Assembly: GCF_900112765.1 (NCBI RefSeq)
Contig: NZ_FOMZ01000001.1
Location: 248,001-312,000 of the forward strand
Length of the DNA: 64,000 nucleotides
Direction: 5' to 3'
Source: Actinopolyspora alba
Lineage (GTDB): Bacteria > Actinomycetota > Actinomycetes > Mycobacteriales > Pseudonocardiaceae
Under the pieces are notes generated by a model. The model saw only the letters and a list, made by a program, of their open reading frames with translations, was not told where the DNA came from and searched no databases. The translations under genes were made by a program, and so were the position numbers. Below, one piece after another: positions 22,339 through 33,663 of the stretch (position 1 is its first letter; each line of letters opens with the position of its first letter).

Positions 22339-25300
22339 CACAGTTCGCCCTCCGCTTCCAGTTCGTCCTCGAACAAGTCGATCTCGTCCTGGTCGAGCCC
22401 GACGAGAGTCAGGTCCGACGGTGTGTGTCCGCCCGCGTTCGTCCCGCCCGCGTGCTCGATCAACGCGTACAGCGTCCGTTCCCACAGTGCGAACAGTTCG
22501 GATTCCGCCGAGTCGCTCAGCAGCTCCTTCGGTCGGAGAGCGGTGAGCGTCAGCTCGGGTCCGACCGGCCCCTCAGCCACGGCCGCCGTAATGTCCAGCG
22601 CGTGGGTGACCGGCATGTCGGCATCGGCTCCGCCGTGCGGTCCCGGTGACTCCGGCACGGGGCCGAAGTCCTTCCCGGAATCGTTGGCGGGAAGCCTGCC
22701 GAGGTAGTTGAAGCAGACGTCCGGCGATTCGGACGGCAGGTCGACGGGCTCGGTGTCCGAACAACCGAGCAAGCCGAAACCGACCCCCGTTCCAGGGACC
22801 GAACGCAGTTGTTCCTTGATCCGCTTCAGAGCCCTGCCGGTGGCGGGCCCCGCGACGAGCACTTCCTCGATGTCCGGCTCGGACACTTCGAGCCGGACGG
22901 GATGGATGCTGGTGAACCACCCGACGGTGCGTGAAACATCCATGCCGCTCACGAGCTCTTCACGTCCGTGCCCCTCCAGATCGACGAGGACAGCCCCGGA
23001 GGACCGCCCGTGGCGCTTGCGCCAGACCTCGACCGCGACGACGAACCCGGTGAGCAGCACCTCGTCCATTCCCGCGTGGAACGCGGGGGCCACGGTGGTC
23101 AGCAGCTCACGGGTGGCTTCGACGGAGAGTCGCGAATCGTGCCGCCGCAGCGTGCCCACCGTGTCGGAGGGGCCCGGTTTCCGGTCCGCCACGTGTGCCT
23201 CATCGCCTCGGTACAGCGTCCGCTGCCAGAACGGGGCCTGTTCCCGCACCGCCGGCGAGTCCGCCAGCTCGGCCAGTCGGGAGGACCAACTCCGGAAGGA
23301 CGTCGGCACCGGCTCCAGCTCGGGCTCCGCGCCATCCGCGACCGCTCGATGGGCGAGCTCCAGGTCGGGAAGCAGGACACGCCAGGACACCCCGTCGACG
23401 ACGAGGTGATGAATCAACAGGAGCAGTCGCCCCGGTTCATCGATCCCGAAGTCGAACCAGACCGCGCGAACCATCGCCGCTCGACGCGGATCGAGCTCCT
23501 GCTGCGCGCCGAGGTGCTCGGCGCGGATCAGTTCGCTCGCATCGACCACTCCGGAGGCGTCGACGCGTCGAACCACGGCTTCGACGTCGATTTCGCCGGG
23601 CGGTGGTACTCGCAGCACAGGCCGCGGACCGTCGTCTACGAGCGCGGCGCGGAGCACGTCGTGGTACTCCAGGACCGCTCGCAGCGAGCGCACCAGTGTC
23701 GTTCTGTCCAACCCGGCCGGAGTTCGGACGAGCATCGACTGGTGGTAACCGGAGATCGGCCCACGCAGCGCGATGAGCCGCCGCGCGATCGGCGGAAGCA
23801 CCACGTCCCCGACGCCCGCTCCGTCGGACTCGACGGGAGCTCGTGAGGTACTCGTGCACACTCCCGCCAACAGGGCCGGTGTGCCGCGCTCGAAAACGTC
23901 CTTCGGTCTGAAGTGCAGCTCGCGTCCGCGTGCTCGGGAAACGAGTTGGATCGACATGATGCTGTCACCGCCGAGCGCGAAGAACCCGTCGTCGACACCG
24001 ACCTCGTCGAGGCCGAGCACGCTCGCGAACAGTTCGCACAGCCGCGCCTCCACCACCGTCCGGGGCGGGGCGGGCGAACTCTCCCGGACACCGACCTCGG
24101 GCTGGGGAAGTGCGGCACGGTCGAGTTTGCCGTTCGCGGTGACGGGAAGCTTCCCTATCGACACCAGGAACGACGGCACCATGTACTCGGGGAGCGTGCC
24201 CGCGAGATACGTCCGCAGCTCGGAAGTGTCCGCCCCCTCCCCCACCACGTATCCGACGAGCTGCCGGTTTCCGCCGGTGTCCTCTCGATCCACCACCACC
24301 GCCGCCGACACGGCAGGATGCCGGGTGAGCACCGACTCGATCTCGCCGAGCTCGACGCGGAAACCACGGATCTTGACCTGCTCGTCGACTCTGCCGAGGA
24401 ATTCGAGCGCACCGTCCTCGCGTCGCGTGGCCAGATCACCCGTCCGGTAGAGCCGAGTGCCGGAGGTGTCGAACGGATTCGCGACGAATCGCTCCGCGGT
24501 GAGCCCGGGACGATTCAGATACCCGTGCGCCAGTTGTTCGCCCGCCAAGTACAGCTCACCCGGAGTCCCCGGTGGAACCGGACGCAACGCGGCGTCGAGC
24601 ACGTGGATCCGGGTGTTCCACACCGGATACCCGATCGGAACGGTCGTCCCGGCCTGTTCGGCACAGTCCCACGCGGTCACGTCCACGGAGGCCTCGGTCG
24701 GTCCGTAGAGGTTGTGCAGCTCGGCGTCGAACGTCGCGCGGAATCGTTGACGCGCCGATTCCGGAAGTGCCTCACCGCTGCAGATCACCCGGCGCAGACT
24801 CGAACAGGCGGTCGGATCGGCCTCCAGCAGGAACGCTCGCAGCATGGACGGGACGAAGTGCAGGGTGGTGATTCCCTCGCGGGCGATGAGCCCGGAAAGG
24901 TATTCGGTGTCCCTGTGTCCCTCCGGCTCGGCCAGTACCACCGAGGCTCCCGAGATCAGCGGGAGGAAGAACTCCCAGACCGACACGTCGAAACCGGACG
25001 GGGTCTTCTGCAGCACGCGATCGGTGGCGTCGATCCCGTAGTGGTCGCGCATCCACAGCAGTCGGTTGACGATGCCGCGGTGCGGCACGACGACGCCCTT
25101 GGGTCGTCCGGTGGAACCGGAGGTGTAGATCAGGTAAGCCGGATCGTGCTCGGAGAGTACCGTGCCGCGCTCCTCGGCCGAGATGTCGTCGGCGGGCTGC
25201 CGTGAAACGGCGGCACGGAACCACTCGGTGTCCACCCGTAGCCGGGGGAGCTCGACTTCGATCTCGCCAACGGTGCCGGAGGTGCAGAGCAACAGGGTGG

Positions 25301-28300
25301 GGGCGCAGTCCGAGAGGACGTACTCGATCCGTTCGGCCGGGTAGTCCGGGTCCAGCGGCACGTAGGCCGCACCGGTCTTGTGCACCGCGTACAGTGCCGT
25401 TATCAGTTCGAGGGAGCGTGGCAAGGCGACCGCCACTCGCGTACCGCGCCCCGCCCCACTGGCGAGCAGCAGCCGGGCCAGTCGGTTCACATCGGCGTTG
25501 AACCGCTCGTAGCTAAGGCTTTGATCACCGAAGACGACGGCTCGCGCCGCCGGATCGAGACGCACCCGCCGTTCGAACAATTCGGGAAGGGTGGTCGTGG
25601 GAACTTCCCGCTCCGTTCGGTTGAGCTCTGTCCGCAGCCGGTGTCCCTCCTCCGGTTCGAGCGGATCGATCCGTCCGACCAGCGTGTCCGGGGCCTGCGT
25701 GAACACGTTGAGGACACGCCGAAGCCCGTCCAGCATCCGTCGCGCGGTAGCGGCTCCCACCGCGCCCGGCCGGTGGTCCAACCGCAGCCTCAGCCGCTCT
25801 CCCGGGGTGATGTTCAACGTCAACGGGTAGTGGGTGGAGTCGGTGCCGTGCACGTCGGTTACTTCGATGGCCGCACTCTCAGGAGAGAAAGTGCCGTCGC
25901 TGAGCGGATAGTTCTCGAAGACCACGAGGGTGTCGAACAACTCGTCGAATCCGGCGGCACGCTGCACATCGGCGGGCCCGAGGTGTTGGTGCTCCATGAG
26001 CTCGCTGTGATCGCGCTGCAGTTCGTGCAGCACTTCGTGCAGCGGGCGTTCCGGAGCCATCAGCGCCCGTACCGGGACGGTGTTGATGAACAGCCCCACC
26101 ATCCACTCGACGTCCGGCAGTTCCGCGGGGCGTCCGGCGACCGTGGCGCCGAAGACGACGTCGTCCCTACCCGTGACGAACGCCAGCAACACCGCCCAGG
26201 CACCGCGCAGCACCGTGTTCAGTGTCAGCCCGTTCCTACGTGCGGTGGTGGTTAGCTGGAGGGTCACCGCTTCCGGAAGCTCGAACGTGTTCGCCTCCGG
26301 CAACCGGTCTTGCGGAGTACCCTCGCTGACCAGAGTCGGAGTCGCCCCGGCCAGGTAGTCCGCCCAGGCCGATTCCGCCGCTTCGCGGTCCCTGCCGGCC
26401 AACCAACGCTGGTAACCGCGATGGTCCGGGGCGGTGGGCAGCACCGAGTCGTCGCCGTCGGCGGCATAGAGCCGAAACAGCTCCGAGGCGAGCACGGGCA
26501 ACGACCATCCGTCGAGCAGGATGTGGTGGCAGGTGAGCACGAGCGTGTAGCGCTGTCGCGCGGTTCGCACCAGGGCGAACCGCAACAGCGGTGGAGTGGA
26601 CAGGTCGAAGCGGCGCACTCGGTGTTCCCGGCGCAGCGAGCGCAGTTCCGCCGCCGCGTCGGGGAGGTCAGCGAAGTCGTACTCTTCCCAGGGAACATCG
26701 ACCTCGGCGAGCACGTAGTGCAGGGGTCGACGAAGGTCCTCGTACCAGAACGCGCCGCGCAGGACCGGATGACGACGCGACAGATGTCGCGCGCAACTTC
26801 GAAGCAGTTCGGACTCGACCGGACCGCTCATGTCGAAGCACACCTGCACGGTGTAGACATCCACGTTGCCGTCGTCGTAGAGCGCGTGGAACAGCAGCCC
26901 CTCGGCGAGCGGAGCGGGACGGAACAGGTCCCACACGTCACCGACCCCCGCCTCGACCGCGGCGACCTCCTCACCGTCGAGCTCGACCAGGTCGAAATCA
27001 CTGGGTGTGAGCGCCCCACCGGGACGATCGGAACGCGTGCCGCACCACAGACGCAGCTCCTCGAGTTCGCGCAGCCAAGCGGTCACGATCCCGTCGATGC
27101 CGGTTTCGTCGAAGGCGGTGTCGAGATAGGTGAGCCGAGCCGTAAGACGCGGCTCGTCCGCGCTTCCCTCCGCCAACACATCGATTTCCAGGGCGTGCGC
27201 CGGAGGGAGATCCTCATCGGAGGAGACCGTCGCTCCCGCGCGTCGTAGCGTCCACCCCGTTCCGGAGTGGACGAGCCTGCCGAGGTAGTTGAAGCCGAGC
27301 CAGGGGCGTTCCGCCGCGGCCAGTTCAGGGGCCGTGTCGGTGTTGAGGTAACGCAGCAGGCCGAAACCGAGGCCGTGCTCGGGAACGGCGCGAACACGTT
27401 CTTTGACGCACCGGAGCGAGCCGAGCACCCCGTCGCCCTCGTCTCCGGTGAGATCCAGTCGAACCGGGTGGATACTGGTGAACCAACCGAGCGTGCGGTA
27501 AGGAGCCTCTCCCGGAGCGATCTCCTCGCGACCGTGGCGTTCCACGTCGACCAACAACGGCCGTCCGGCGGTGTCGATCCCGACGTCCCGCATCGCACGG
27601 GCTATGCCTGTCAGCAGCAGTTCGTCCACACCCGCGTGCGTCGCCGCGGGCATCTCGTTGAGCAGCGCCTCGGACAGGGCGTCCGGTAACGCCACCATGC
27701 GAGCGTGTACCTCACCGGATCCCTGCCCGGAGGGAACAGGAGGTTCCGCCACCGGCGCGGACAGCACTTCCTTCCAGTGGTCGAGTTCGGCGACCACTTC
27801 GGGCTGTCTCGCCAGTTCCGACAGACGGAGTGCCCAGTGCCGGTAGGACATCCCGCCGTGCTCGTAACGCAGTCGCCTACCTTCGGCCAGGGCCGACCAG
27901 CCCTCCTCCAGATCGTCGAACAGGATGCGCCAGGACACACCGTCGACCACGAGGTGGTGCGCCACGAGCAGGAGCTGCTTCCCCCTCCCGTCGTCGCCAC
28001 ACCCCTCGAACAGGACCGCTTGCACCATCCCGGCCGCGCGCGGCCGCAGCCTCCCGCGCGCGGACTCGGCCTCGGACTCGACCAGCTCAGCCATCTCGGA
28101 GTGCGGAATCCCGGAAGCATCCACCACCCGGACCTGGTCATCGACGTGCACCGACCCGGGCTCTTCCACGAAGAGCCCCCAGGTCGAATCCTCCTCCACC
28201 GTCAGCCGCATGCGCAGTACGTGATGTTGATCCACCAATCGACCGAGCAGGATGACCAGGTTCTCGCGATCCAGGGCGGAGGGCGCCTCCAGCAGCACGG

Positions 28301-31300
28301 ACTGATTGAAACCGTCCACGGCGTCGCCGCGCTCGCGCAGCCAGTGCACGATGGGCGGCGGGGGGACGGCACCGGTGGCCGCCTCCGAGTATTCGACCGG
28401 CGTGCTCTCGTGCCGGGCAGCTGTGGCCAACCGCTCCACGGTCTTGTGGTCGAACACGTCGCGCGGCGTGATGGACAACCCGACCGATCGAGCCCGGCTG
28501 ACGAGCTGGATGGCGACGATGCTGTCGCCACCGAGATCGAAGAAGTTCTGCTCCGGTGAGACCGAGCGCAGATCGAGCACCTCACTCACCAACCGGCACA
28601 ACACTTCCTCGCCACTGGTGCGGGGGAGCCGGTCGGAGACCACGGCCGAGTAGTCGGGCGCGGGCAGTGCGGCACGATCGAGCTTTCCGCTGGGGTTCAG
28701 CGGGAACGAGTCGAGCACCACCACGGCGGCCGGAACCATGTAGTCGGGCAGCCGCGCGGCCAGCCGGTTACGCAGCCGATCCGGTTCCGGATCGCTCTCG
28801 GCCGCGCGGACCACGTAGGCGATGAGTTGTTTGCCGCCCGAGGTGTCCGTCCGAACCACCGCGGCGGCCCGTGCCACGTCCTCGTACGTGAGCAGTGCGT
28901 TCTCGATCTCCCCGAGTTCCACCCGGAAACCGCGTACCTTGACCTGATCGTCCGCACGGCCCAGATATTCGAGCTCGCCCAGGGCGTTCCAACGGACGAT
29001 GTCACCAGTGCGGTACATGCGGTCTCCCGGCTCGCCCAATGGGTCGGCGACGAACCGGTGAGCGGTGAGTTCCGGGCGACGCAGGTAGCCCCTGGCCAAC
29101 CCTGTACCTGCCAGGTACAGCTCACCGGAGAAGCCGACGGGGACCGGACGCAACGCCGCGTCCAGCACGTATGTGCGGGTATTGCTCAACGGATGGCCGA
29201 TGTTGGGCGCCTCGGATCCGTTCCCGCCCCCGAACCAGGCGCTCGCATACACCGTGGCTTCGGTGGGACCGTAGATATTGGCTATCAGGGCCCCCGGTAT
29301 CGCGGCGCGGATCGACTCCAGGTGGTGCGCCGACAACGGCTCGCCTGCCAACACGACCATGTCGGCACGCACGTCCACGTCCCCGTGGGCGAGCAGCGCC
29401 GAGAGCGCGGAGGGTACGGCGCTGACCAGCGTTCCGTGAAAGCTCCGGTTCGGTCGTTCGGCCAGGGCGAGCACATCACGGACCACTTCGATACGGCCGC
29501 CGCAGGTGAGCGGCCCGAACATTTCGAAGACCGAGACGTCGAAGTTCAGCGATGTGGCGGCCAGGGTCCGGGCCAACGTGTCGGGACCGATCGATTCCCT
29601 CGCCCAGCGTGCCAGGTCGGCGGCACTGCGGTGCGACACGACGACCCCCTTGGGGCGTCCCGTCGAACCGGAGGTGTAGATGGTGTAGGCGGGATTGTCC
29701 GACCGCAGTGGACGGACCCGGTCGGCGTCGGACAGCGTCGCTTCGGGCAACCGTGCCAGTTCCTCCGCCAGGTTGCGCGAATCGAGTACCGGCACCTCGG
29801 TATCGGGCAGTTCGCGGGGCGCGGCGGTGATCACCAGCGCGGGTTCGGACTCGGTGAGCATGACCGCGATCCGGTCCGCCGGATACTCGGGGTCGATCGG
29901 AACGTAGCCCGCACCGGAGCCCAGGATCCCCAACAGGGCGACCATCATCTCGGCCGAGCGAGGGACCGCCAGTGCCACGAGATCCTCGCTGCCGACTCCC
30001 CGTTCGGCCAGTAGCCGTGCGAATCGGTTCGCCCGGCCGAGCAGTCGGGCATAGCTCAGCTCCACCTCGTCTGCCACCACCGCGATGGCCGAAGGTGTAC
30101 GCGCGGCCTGCTCGGCGACGGCGTCGTAGAGCGTCGTCTCCGCCACGGGGCGAACTCTTCCGGCGAACTCGGTCAGCACCTGGTGGCGTTCCCAGCGTCC
30201 GGCCATGTCGATCTCGGCCAACAACCGGTCCGGATCACGATCGGTGATGTCGCCGATCAGTTCGACGAACCGCTCGCGCATGAGCTCGAACTCGTCGGGC
30301 TGGTAAAGCTCGGGGTTGACGTCGAAGACGAGGTCGGCCCCGCCGTCCCCGCCTCTCCGGTCGATCACCAGCGACAAGTCCTCCACCGGCCCGCCGGCCA
30401 GGTTCCGGGCGCTGCCGCGAATCCCCGCGAAGTCCAGCTCGTAGTCGGTGAGCACGATGTTCACGTGCGGGCCGACCAACCGCTGGTCCTCGGCGAGCAG
30501 GTTCAGGTCGTGGCGCAGGTCCTCATAGCGGTAGCGCTGGTGCCGTGTGGCCTCGTGCAGCGCCTCGGACACCTCGCTCACCCACTCGCGCAGGGTGATC
30601 TCCTGCCGCACGTCCAGGCGCAGCGGCACAATGTTCGACGTCATTCCCGGAACCGAGTTCCGCGCCCCACCACGTCGGGCCGCCACCGGAAGCCCCAGCA
30701 CGACCTGCTCCCCGCCGGAAGCCCGGTTCAGGTACAGCCCGAACGCCGCGACCAGCACCGTGGGCCAGCCCATTCCGAACCGGCGGGCCAGTGCGTGCAC
30801 GGCCTCGATCCGAGCTGCGCTGAGTCTCACCACACCGCGCGAGAGGCGGGTGGGCATTCGGGGCGGCCGGTCGGCGAGTGTGGCCGGAGCCGGCGTGTCG
30901 GACAGGAGTTCGTTCCAGTAGGCGCGGTCCCGTCGGTACTGCTCGGAGTCGTGGTACCGCGCCTCGGCGTCGACGAGCGTGCGCAACTCGTCGAAGCCGC
31001 TCTCGGGCACCGGCGTCCCCGCAACCAGGGCGGAGTACACACCGGCCACCCGGAGCTCGATCAGCGCCATACCGACCCCGTCGAGCAGCACGTGGTGGTA
31101 GCGCTGAAACCAGCGGGTCTCCCCGGCGGAGAGCCTCAGCAGGGTGAACGAGAACGGAGCGGGATCCCGCGGATCGATCGGTTCCTCGAGCGCGGCGCGC
31201 GTCCACTCCGCGGCGGCCGCCTCGGGGTCGGGCTCTCCGGAGAGGTCGACGTGCTCGAACGGCGGTTCGACCCACGAGGCGATCTCCAGGGAGGTTTCCC

Positions 31301-31514
31301 CGGCGCGCTCGTCCACGACGACACGCGAACGCAACACCTCGGCGTCGGCCACGGTGCGTCGCAACGCCTCGTGGAAAAGCGTGACGTCGATCGATCCGGG
31401 AATCCGCACGCACTCGGCGACATTGTAGATCGGATTCGACGGATCGAGCCGCTGCGCGAAGAGGATTCCGCGCTGTGCCGCTGTCAACGGCACTGCTCGT
31501 CGGATTTCGGGCAT
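22335..31514 (-). CDS. Two-module initiating NRPS (C-A-T-E, C-A-T-E)
   Basis: The protein has 3059 aa. Motif order (approximate residues): C1 HHVLLDG 138; A1 YTSGSTG 615; T1 GGDSI 995; E1 HHLVVDG 1185; C2 HHILLDG 1663; A2 2130; T2 GGDSI 2516; E2 HHLVVDG 2703. An N-terminal C domain with an intact HHxxxDG motif, and no upstream module, is the mark of a starter C domain that acylates the first residue. A1 code read by eye is DVFSVAIVYK; its first six positions resemble codes I recall for piperazate-activating domains, but no piperazate pathway genes are present, so residue 1 stays open. A2 is DVWHISLVDK, a serine code. Both residues should be epimerised. ATG 31514 was chosen by its match to the C-domain N-terminus. 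It is the first gene of the minus-strand operon and faces the ABC transporter genes. Confidence 0.93.
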   Translation of the reverse strand: MPEIRRAVPLTAAQRGILFAQRLDPSNPIYNVAECVRIPGSIDVTLFHEALRRTVADAEVLRSRVVVDERAGETSLEIASWVEPPFEHVDLSGEPDPEAAAAEWTRAALEEPIDPRDPAPFSFTLLRLSAGETRWFQRYHHVLLDGVGMALIELRVAGVYSALVAGTPVPESGFDELRTLVDAEARYHDSEQYRRDRAYWNELLSDTPAPATLADRPPRMPTRLSRGVVRLSAARIEAVHALARRFGMGWPTVLVAAFGLYLNRASGGEQVVLGLPVAARRGGARNSVPGMTSNIVPLRLDVRQEITLREWVSEVSEALHEATRHQRYRYEDLRHDLNLLAEDQRLVGPHVNIVLTDYELDFAGIRGSARNLAGGPVEDLSLVIDRRGGDGGADLVFDVNPELYQPDEFELMRERFVELIGDITDRDPDRLLAEIDMAGRWERHQVLTEFAGRVRPVAETTLYDAVAEQAARTPSAIAVVADEVELSYARLLGRANRFARLLAERGVGSEDLVALAVPRSAEMMVALLGILGSGAGYVPIDPEYPADRIAVMLTESEPALVITAAPRELPDTEVPVLDSRNLAEELARLPEATLSDADRVRPLRSDNPAYTIYTSGSTGRPKGVVVSHRSAADLARWARESIGPDTLARTLAATSLNFDVSVFEMFGPLTCGGRIEVVRDVLALAERPNRSFHGTLVSAVPSALSALLAHGDVDVRADMVVLAGEPLSAHHLESIRAAIPGALIANIYGPTEATVYASAWFGGGNGSEAPNIGHPLSNTRTYVLDAALRPVPVGFSGELYLAGTGLARGYLRRPELTAHRFVADPLGEPGDRMYRTGDIVRWNALGELEYLGRADDQVKVRGFRVELGEIENALLTYEDVARAAAVVRTDTSGGKQLIAYVVRAAESDPEPDRLRNRLAARLPDYMVPAAVVVLDSFPLNPSGKLDRAALPAPDYSAVVSDRLPRTSGEEVLCRLVSEVLDLRSVSPEQNFFDLGGDSIVAIQLVSRARSVGLSITPRDVFDHKTVERLATAARHESTPVEYSEAATGAVPPPPIVHWLRERGDAVDGFNQSVLLEAPSALDRENLVILLGRLVDQHHVLRMRLTVEEDSTWGLFVEEPGSVHVDDQVRVVDASGIPHSEMAELVESEAESARGRLRPRAAGMVQAVLFEGCGDDGRGKQLLLVAHHLVVDGVSWRILFDDLEEGWSALAEGRRLRYEHGGMSYRHWALRLSELARQPEVVAELDHWKEVLSAPVAEPPVPSGQGSGEVHARMVALPDALSEALLNEMPAATHAGVDELLLTGIARAMRDVGIDTAGRPLLVDVERHGREEIAPGEAPYRTLGWFTSIHPVRLDLTGDEGDGVLGSLRCVKERVRAVPEHGLGFGLLRYLNTDTAPELAAAERPWLGFNYLGRLVHSGTGWTLRRAGATVSSDEDLPPAHALEIDVLAEGSADEPRLTARLTYLDTAFDETGIDGIVTAWLRELEELRLWCGTRSDRPGGALTPSDFDLVELDGEEVAAVEAGVGDVWDLFRPAPLAEGLLFHALYDDGNVDVYTVQVCFDMSGPVESELLRSCARHLSRRHPVLRGAFWYEDLRRPLHYVLAEVDVPWEEYDFADLPDAAAELRSLRREHRVRRFDLSTPPLLRFALVRTARQRYTLVLTCHHILLDGWSLPVLASELFRLYAADGDDSVLPTAPDHRGYQRWLAGRDREAAESAWADYLAGATPTLVSEGTPQDRLPEANTFELPEAVTLQLTTTARRNGLTLNTVLRGAWAVLLAFVTGRDDVVFGATVAGRPAELPDVEWMVGLFINTVPVRALMAPERPLHEVLHELQRDHSELMEHQHLGPADVQRAAGFDELFDTLVVFENYPLSDGTFSPESAAIEVTDVHGTDSTHYPLTLNITPGERLRLRLDHRPGAVGAATARRMLDGLRRVLNVFTQAPDTLVGRIDPLEPEEGHRLRTELNRTEREVPTTTLPELFERRVRLDPAARAVVFGDQSLSYERFNADVNRLARLLLASGAGRGTRVAVALPRSLELITALYAVHKTGAAYVPLDPDYPAERIEYVLSDCAPTLLLCTSGTVGEIEVELPRLRVDTEWFRAAVSRQPADDISAEERGTVLSEHDPAYLIYTSGSTGRPKGVVVPHRGIVNRLLWMRDHYGIDATDRVLQKTPSGFDVSVWEFFLPLISGASVVLAEPEGHRDTEYLSGLIAREGITTLHFVPSMLRAFLLEADPTACSSLRRVICSGEALPESARQRFRATFDAELHNLYGPTEASVDVTAWDCAEQAGTTVPIGYPVWNTRIHVLDAALRPVPPGTPGELYLAGEQLAHGYLNRPGLTAERFVANPFDTSGTRLYRTGDLATRREDGALEFLGRVDEQVKIRGFRVELGEIESVLTRHPAVSAAVVVDREDTGGNRQLVGYVVGEGADTSELRTYLAGTLPEYMVPSFLVSIGKLPVTANGKLDRAALPQPEVGVRESSPAPPRTVVEARLCELFASVLGLDEVGVDDGFFALGGDSIMSIQLVSRARGRELHFRPKDVFERGTPALLAGVCTSTSRAPVESDGAGVGDVVLPPIARRLIALRGPISGYHQSMLVRTPAGLDRTTLVRSLRAVLEYHDVLRAALVDDGPRPVLRVPPPGEIDVEAVVRRVDASGVVDASELIRAEHLGAQQELDPRRAAMVRAVWFDFGIDEPGRLLLLIHHLVVDGVSWRVLLPDLELAHRAVADGAEPELEPVPTSFRSWSSRLAELADSPAVREQAPFWQRTLYRGDEAHVADRKPGPSDTVGTLRRHDSRLSVEATRELLTTVAPAFHAGMDEVLLTGFVVAVEVWRKRHGRSSGAVLVDLEGHGREELVSGMDVSRTVGWFTSIHPVRLEVSEPDIEEVLVAGPATGRALKRIKEQLRSVPGTGVGFGLLGCSDTEPVDLPSESPDVCFNYLGRLPANDSGKDFGPVPESPGPHGGADADMPVTHALDITAAVAEGPVGPELTLTALRPKELLSDSAESELFALWERTLYALIEHAGGTNAGGHTPSDLTLVGLDQDEIDLFEDELEAEGELW

Positions 31515-31742
31515 GTTCGTCCAGCCTCGATTCACCGAATTTCCCCGCTCTGTTCGCACGGGCCCGTCGTGTGGGAGACGAAGCTGCGCGCGAGTTGGTC
31601 GATCTCATCCCATCCGGGCCGCGCCCACCGAACAACCTGGCTTGCAGCAACAGGAAGGTTTCGCCAACCGACTTCTCACGTGCCGGATCGATCCTGTTGC
31701 CTGGGATCGCCCGCTTCGACGACCGCAGGCGAGGTAACCAGT
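31515..31742. promoter_or_regulatory. Divergent promoter region between NRPS operon and exporter/Dap operon
   Basis: These 228 bp separate the NRPS start (minus) from the ABC ATPase start (plus). Promoters for both main operons of the left arm must lie here or be read through. I could not pick convincing -10/-35 boxes, and no long palindrome is visible. Confidence 0.5.
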
Positions 31743-32717
31743 TTGGACAACGTCATCCAGGCGGAGGGACTCCGCAAGAACTACGGTGATCGACTCGCCG
31801 TGCGATCGGTCGATCTATCGGTGCCCGGAGGCAGTGTGCTCGGTGTGCTGGGCCCCAACGGCGCGGGCAAGACGACGCTGGTGCGAATGCTGGCGACGTT
31901 GCTCGATGTCGACGGTGGACATGCCGAGGTCGCCGGGTACGACGTCACGCGGCACCCCCGAAAGGTTCGGGAGCGGATCGGGCTGACCGGCCAGTACGCC
32001 GCTGTCGACTCCCGGCTGACCGCACGTGAGAATCTCAGGTTGATCGGACGACTGCATCACCTGGACCGGTTCGCGGCGGAGCGCCGCGGCGAGGAACTGT
32101 TGCGACGATTCGATCTGCTCGACGCCGCCGACCGGTACGTCGGAACCTACTCCGGCGGGATGCGCAGGCGGGTGGATCTCGCGGCCAGTCTCATCGGCGA
32201 GCCGATGGTGCTGTTTCTGGACGAGCCGACAACAGGGCTGGACCCGGCGAGTCGACAGGTGCTGTGGGACAGCATCACCGAGCAGGTAGAAGCGGGTACG
32301 AGCGTGTTGTTGACAACGCAGTACCTGGAAGAGGCCGATCGGCTGGCCGACCGGGTCGTCGTGATCGACGAGGGGTCGGTGGCCGCCGAGGGCAAACCGG
32401 CCGAGCTCAAGTCCAGGGTCGGCGGTGAGCGACTGCGGGTCGTGGTCCGCGAGCGGAGCGAGTTGCCCGGGGCGATTAGCGCACTGGCTCCGATCGCGCC
32501 CGAAGAGCCCGATGTGGACACCGCGACCGGCGAGGTGTCGATCGAGTTGCGGAACGGCGTCGAGTCACTCGCCCAGGCGGCCGAAGCGCTTCGCGGGGCC
32601 GGCGTCGAACCCGACGAGTTCGGGTTGTACCGCCCTTCACTGGACGACGTGTTCCTTTCACTGATCGGAGACCGCACGGTCACCGAGCAGTCGGCGCTAG
32701 GAAAGGCCCGAACGTGA
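31743..32717 (+). CDS. DrrA-type ABC transporter ATPase
   Basis: This gene encodes a 324-aa ATPase with Walker A GPNGAGKTT (37-45), signature YSGGM, Walker B LFLDEPTTGLDPA and the switch region TTQYLEEAD. The C-terminal ~90 residues with YRPSLDDVFLSL are typical of daunorubicin-resistance (DrrA) ATPases. The start is TTG 31743, set by GAGGT seven bases upstream; no ATG gives the LDNVIQAEGLRK N-terminus. Its stop overlaps the permease start (GTGA). It very likely energises export of the finished peptide and gives self-resistance. Confidence 0.9.
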   Translation: MDNVIQAEGLRKNYGDRLAVRSVDLSVPGGSVLGVLGPNGAGKTTLVRMLATLLDVDGGHAEVAGYDVTRHPRKVRERIGLTGQYAAVDSRLTARENLRLIGRLHHLDRFAAERRGEELLRRFDLLDAADRYVGTYSGGMRRRVDLAASLIGEPMVLFLDEPTTGLDPASRQVLWDSITEQVEAGTSVLLTTQYLEEADRLADRVVVIDEGSVAAEGKPAELKSRVGGERLRVVVRERSELPGAISALAPIAPEEPDVDTATGEVSIELRNGVESLAQAAEALRGAGVEPDEFGLYRPSLDDVFLSLIGDRTVTEQSALGKART

Positions 32718-33505
32718 TCGAACTGATGAACGATTCCCGGGCGCTGCTGGGACGGCACATCCGACACCTGGTGCGGATGCCGGAAAAGCTGATCAGCATG
32801 ACCGTCATGCCCGTGGCCTACGTCGCGGTGTTCGGAGTGCTGTTCGGCAGCGCGATATCCCTGCCCGGAGCCGAGTACCACGACTATCTGATGGCCGGGA
32901 TCTTCGCGCAGACGATGCTCATGAACGTCTCCGGAACGGGCCTGGGAGTGGCCGACGACCTGAACAACGGCTTGGTGGACCGATTCCGCTCCCTGCCGAT
33001 CACCAGCACTCCGGTGATGATCGCGCGCACCACCTCCAACGTGCTGTTGACCGTGCTGTCCAGCATCGCCATGTCCGTGGTCGGATTCGCCATAGGCTGG
33101 CGCACCGAGGCGGGGCCACTGTCGGTGCTCGGCGGTTTCGGTCTCCTGCTGTTACTGGGTATCGGCATGGCGTGGCTGGGGGCGTGGCTGGGCCTGGTAC
33201 TGCGCAGTCCGGAAGTGATCAACCCGGTCACCTTCATGGTGATCATGCCGCTGACCTTCCTCTCGAACGCCTTCATACCGCTGAACGGGTTGCCGAGCTG
33301 GTTGCGCACGATCTGCCAGTGGAATCCGTTGAGCGTGGTGGTAGCCGCCTGCCGGAAGCTCTTCGGCAACGACATCGCTACCTCGCAGGCCGGAGCACTG
33401 GTCGTCCGAAACCCGGAGCCCCGCGCACTGCTGCTCACGGTGGCCCTCTCGGCGATCATGGCGCCGCTGGCTGTACGCGCCTACCGGAAAGCCGCAGCCG
33501 GATGA
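32714..33505 (+). CDS. DrrB-type ABC transporter permease
   Basis: The 263-aa ABC-2 type permease has about six membrane helices, from LISMTVMPVAYVAVFGVLFG through LLLTVALSAIMAPLAVRAYRK. The region between helices 2 and 3 (NGLVDRFRSLPI) and the AWLGLVLRSPE segment are characteristic of DrrB-like exporters. GTG 32714 overlaps the ATPase stop. Its stop overlaps the ATG of a 53-aa ORF. ATPase and permease together form a complete ABC-2 exporter (two half-units of each) at the plasma membrane. Confidence 0.9.
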   Translation: MIELMNDSRALLGRHIRHLVRMPEKLISMTVMPVAYVAVFGVLFGSAISLPGAEYHDYLMAGIFAQTMLMNVSGTGLGVADDLNNGLVDRFRSLPITSTPVMIARTTSNVLLTVLSSIAMSVVGFAIGWRTEAGPLSVLGGFGLLLLLGIGMAWLGAWLGLVLRSPEVINPVTFMVIMPLTFLSNAFIPLNGLPSWLRTICQWNPLSVVVAACRKLFGNDIATSQAGALVVRNPEPRALLLTVALSAIMAPLAVRAYRKAAAG

Positions 33506-33663
33506 CCGGTACCGGAAACATTCAGCTGGCGCGGGGCACGGCCACCCCCGAACCGTCCGACGAAGGACCTCACCTCCCCGCGAGCGGGCAACCGTGGGAA
33601 CGGATCGGACGATTCCCGCCCGCCGGAGACATTCCGATCGACCACCGGAGCATCACACGATGA
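33502..33663 (+). CDS. Hypothetical 53-aa translationally coupled ORF
   Basis: The ORF starts with an ATG that overlaps the permease stop (ATGA) and ends in a TGA that overlaps the next gene's ATG (ATGA). It fills the 154-bp gap between the two genes exactly. The product (MTGTGNIQLARGTATPEPSD... ending IPIDHRSITR) is P/G-rich, has no recognisable domain and no signal peptide. It may be a real small protein, or simply a device that hands ribosomes from the exporter to the SbnA-like gene. Sequence alone cannot tell these apart. Confidence 0.45.
   Translation: MTGTGNIQLARGTATPEPSDEGPHLPASGQPWERIGRFPPAGDIPIDHRSITR

Noticed and set aside
8038-22707. Many long plus-strand frames (up to 700 aa) opposite the NRPS genes
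   Set aside because: They are high-GC mirror frames of the NRPS coding strand, rich in Arg, Gly and His, with no domains.
30183-31742. Long plus-strand frame continuous with the ABC ATPase (start 30183)
   Set aside because: It runs antisense through NRPS C1 and A1 and has no family resemblance before the ATPase N-terminus; the TTG at 31743 has a good ribosome site.
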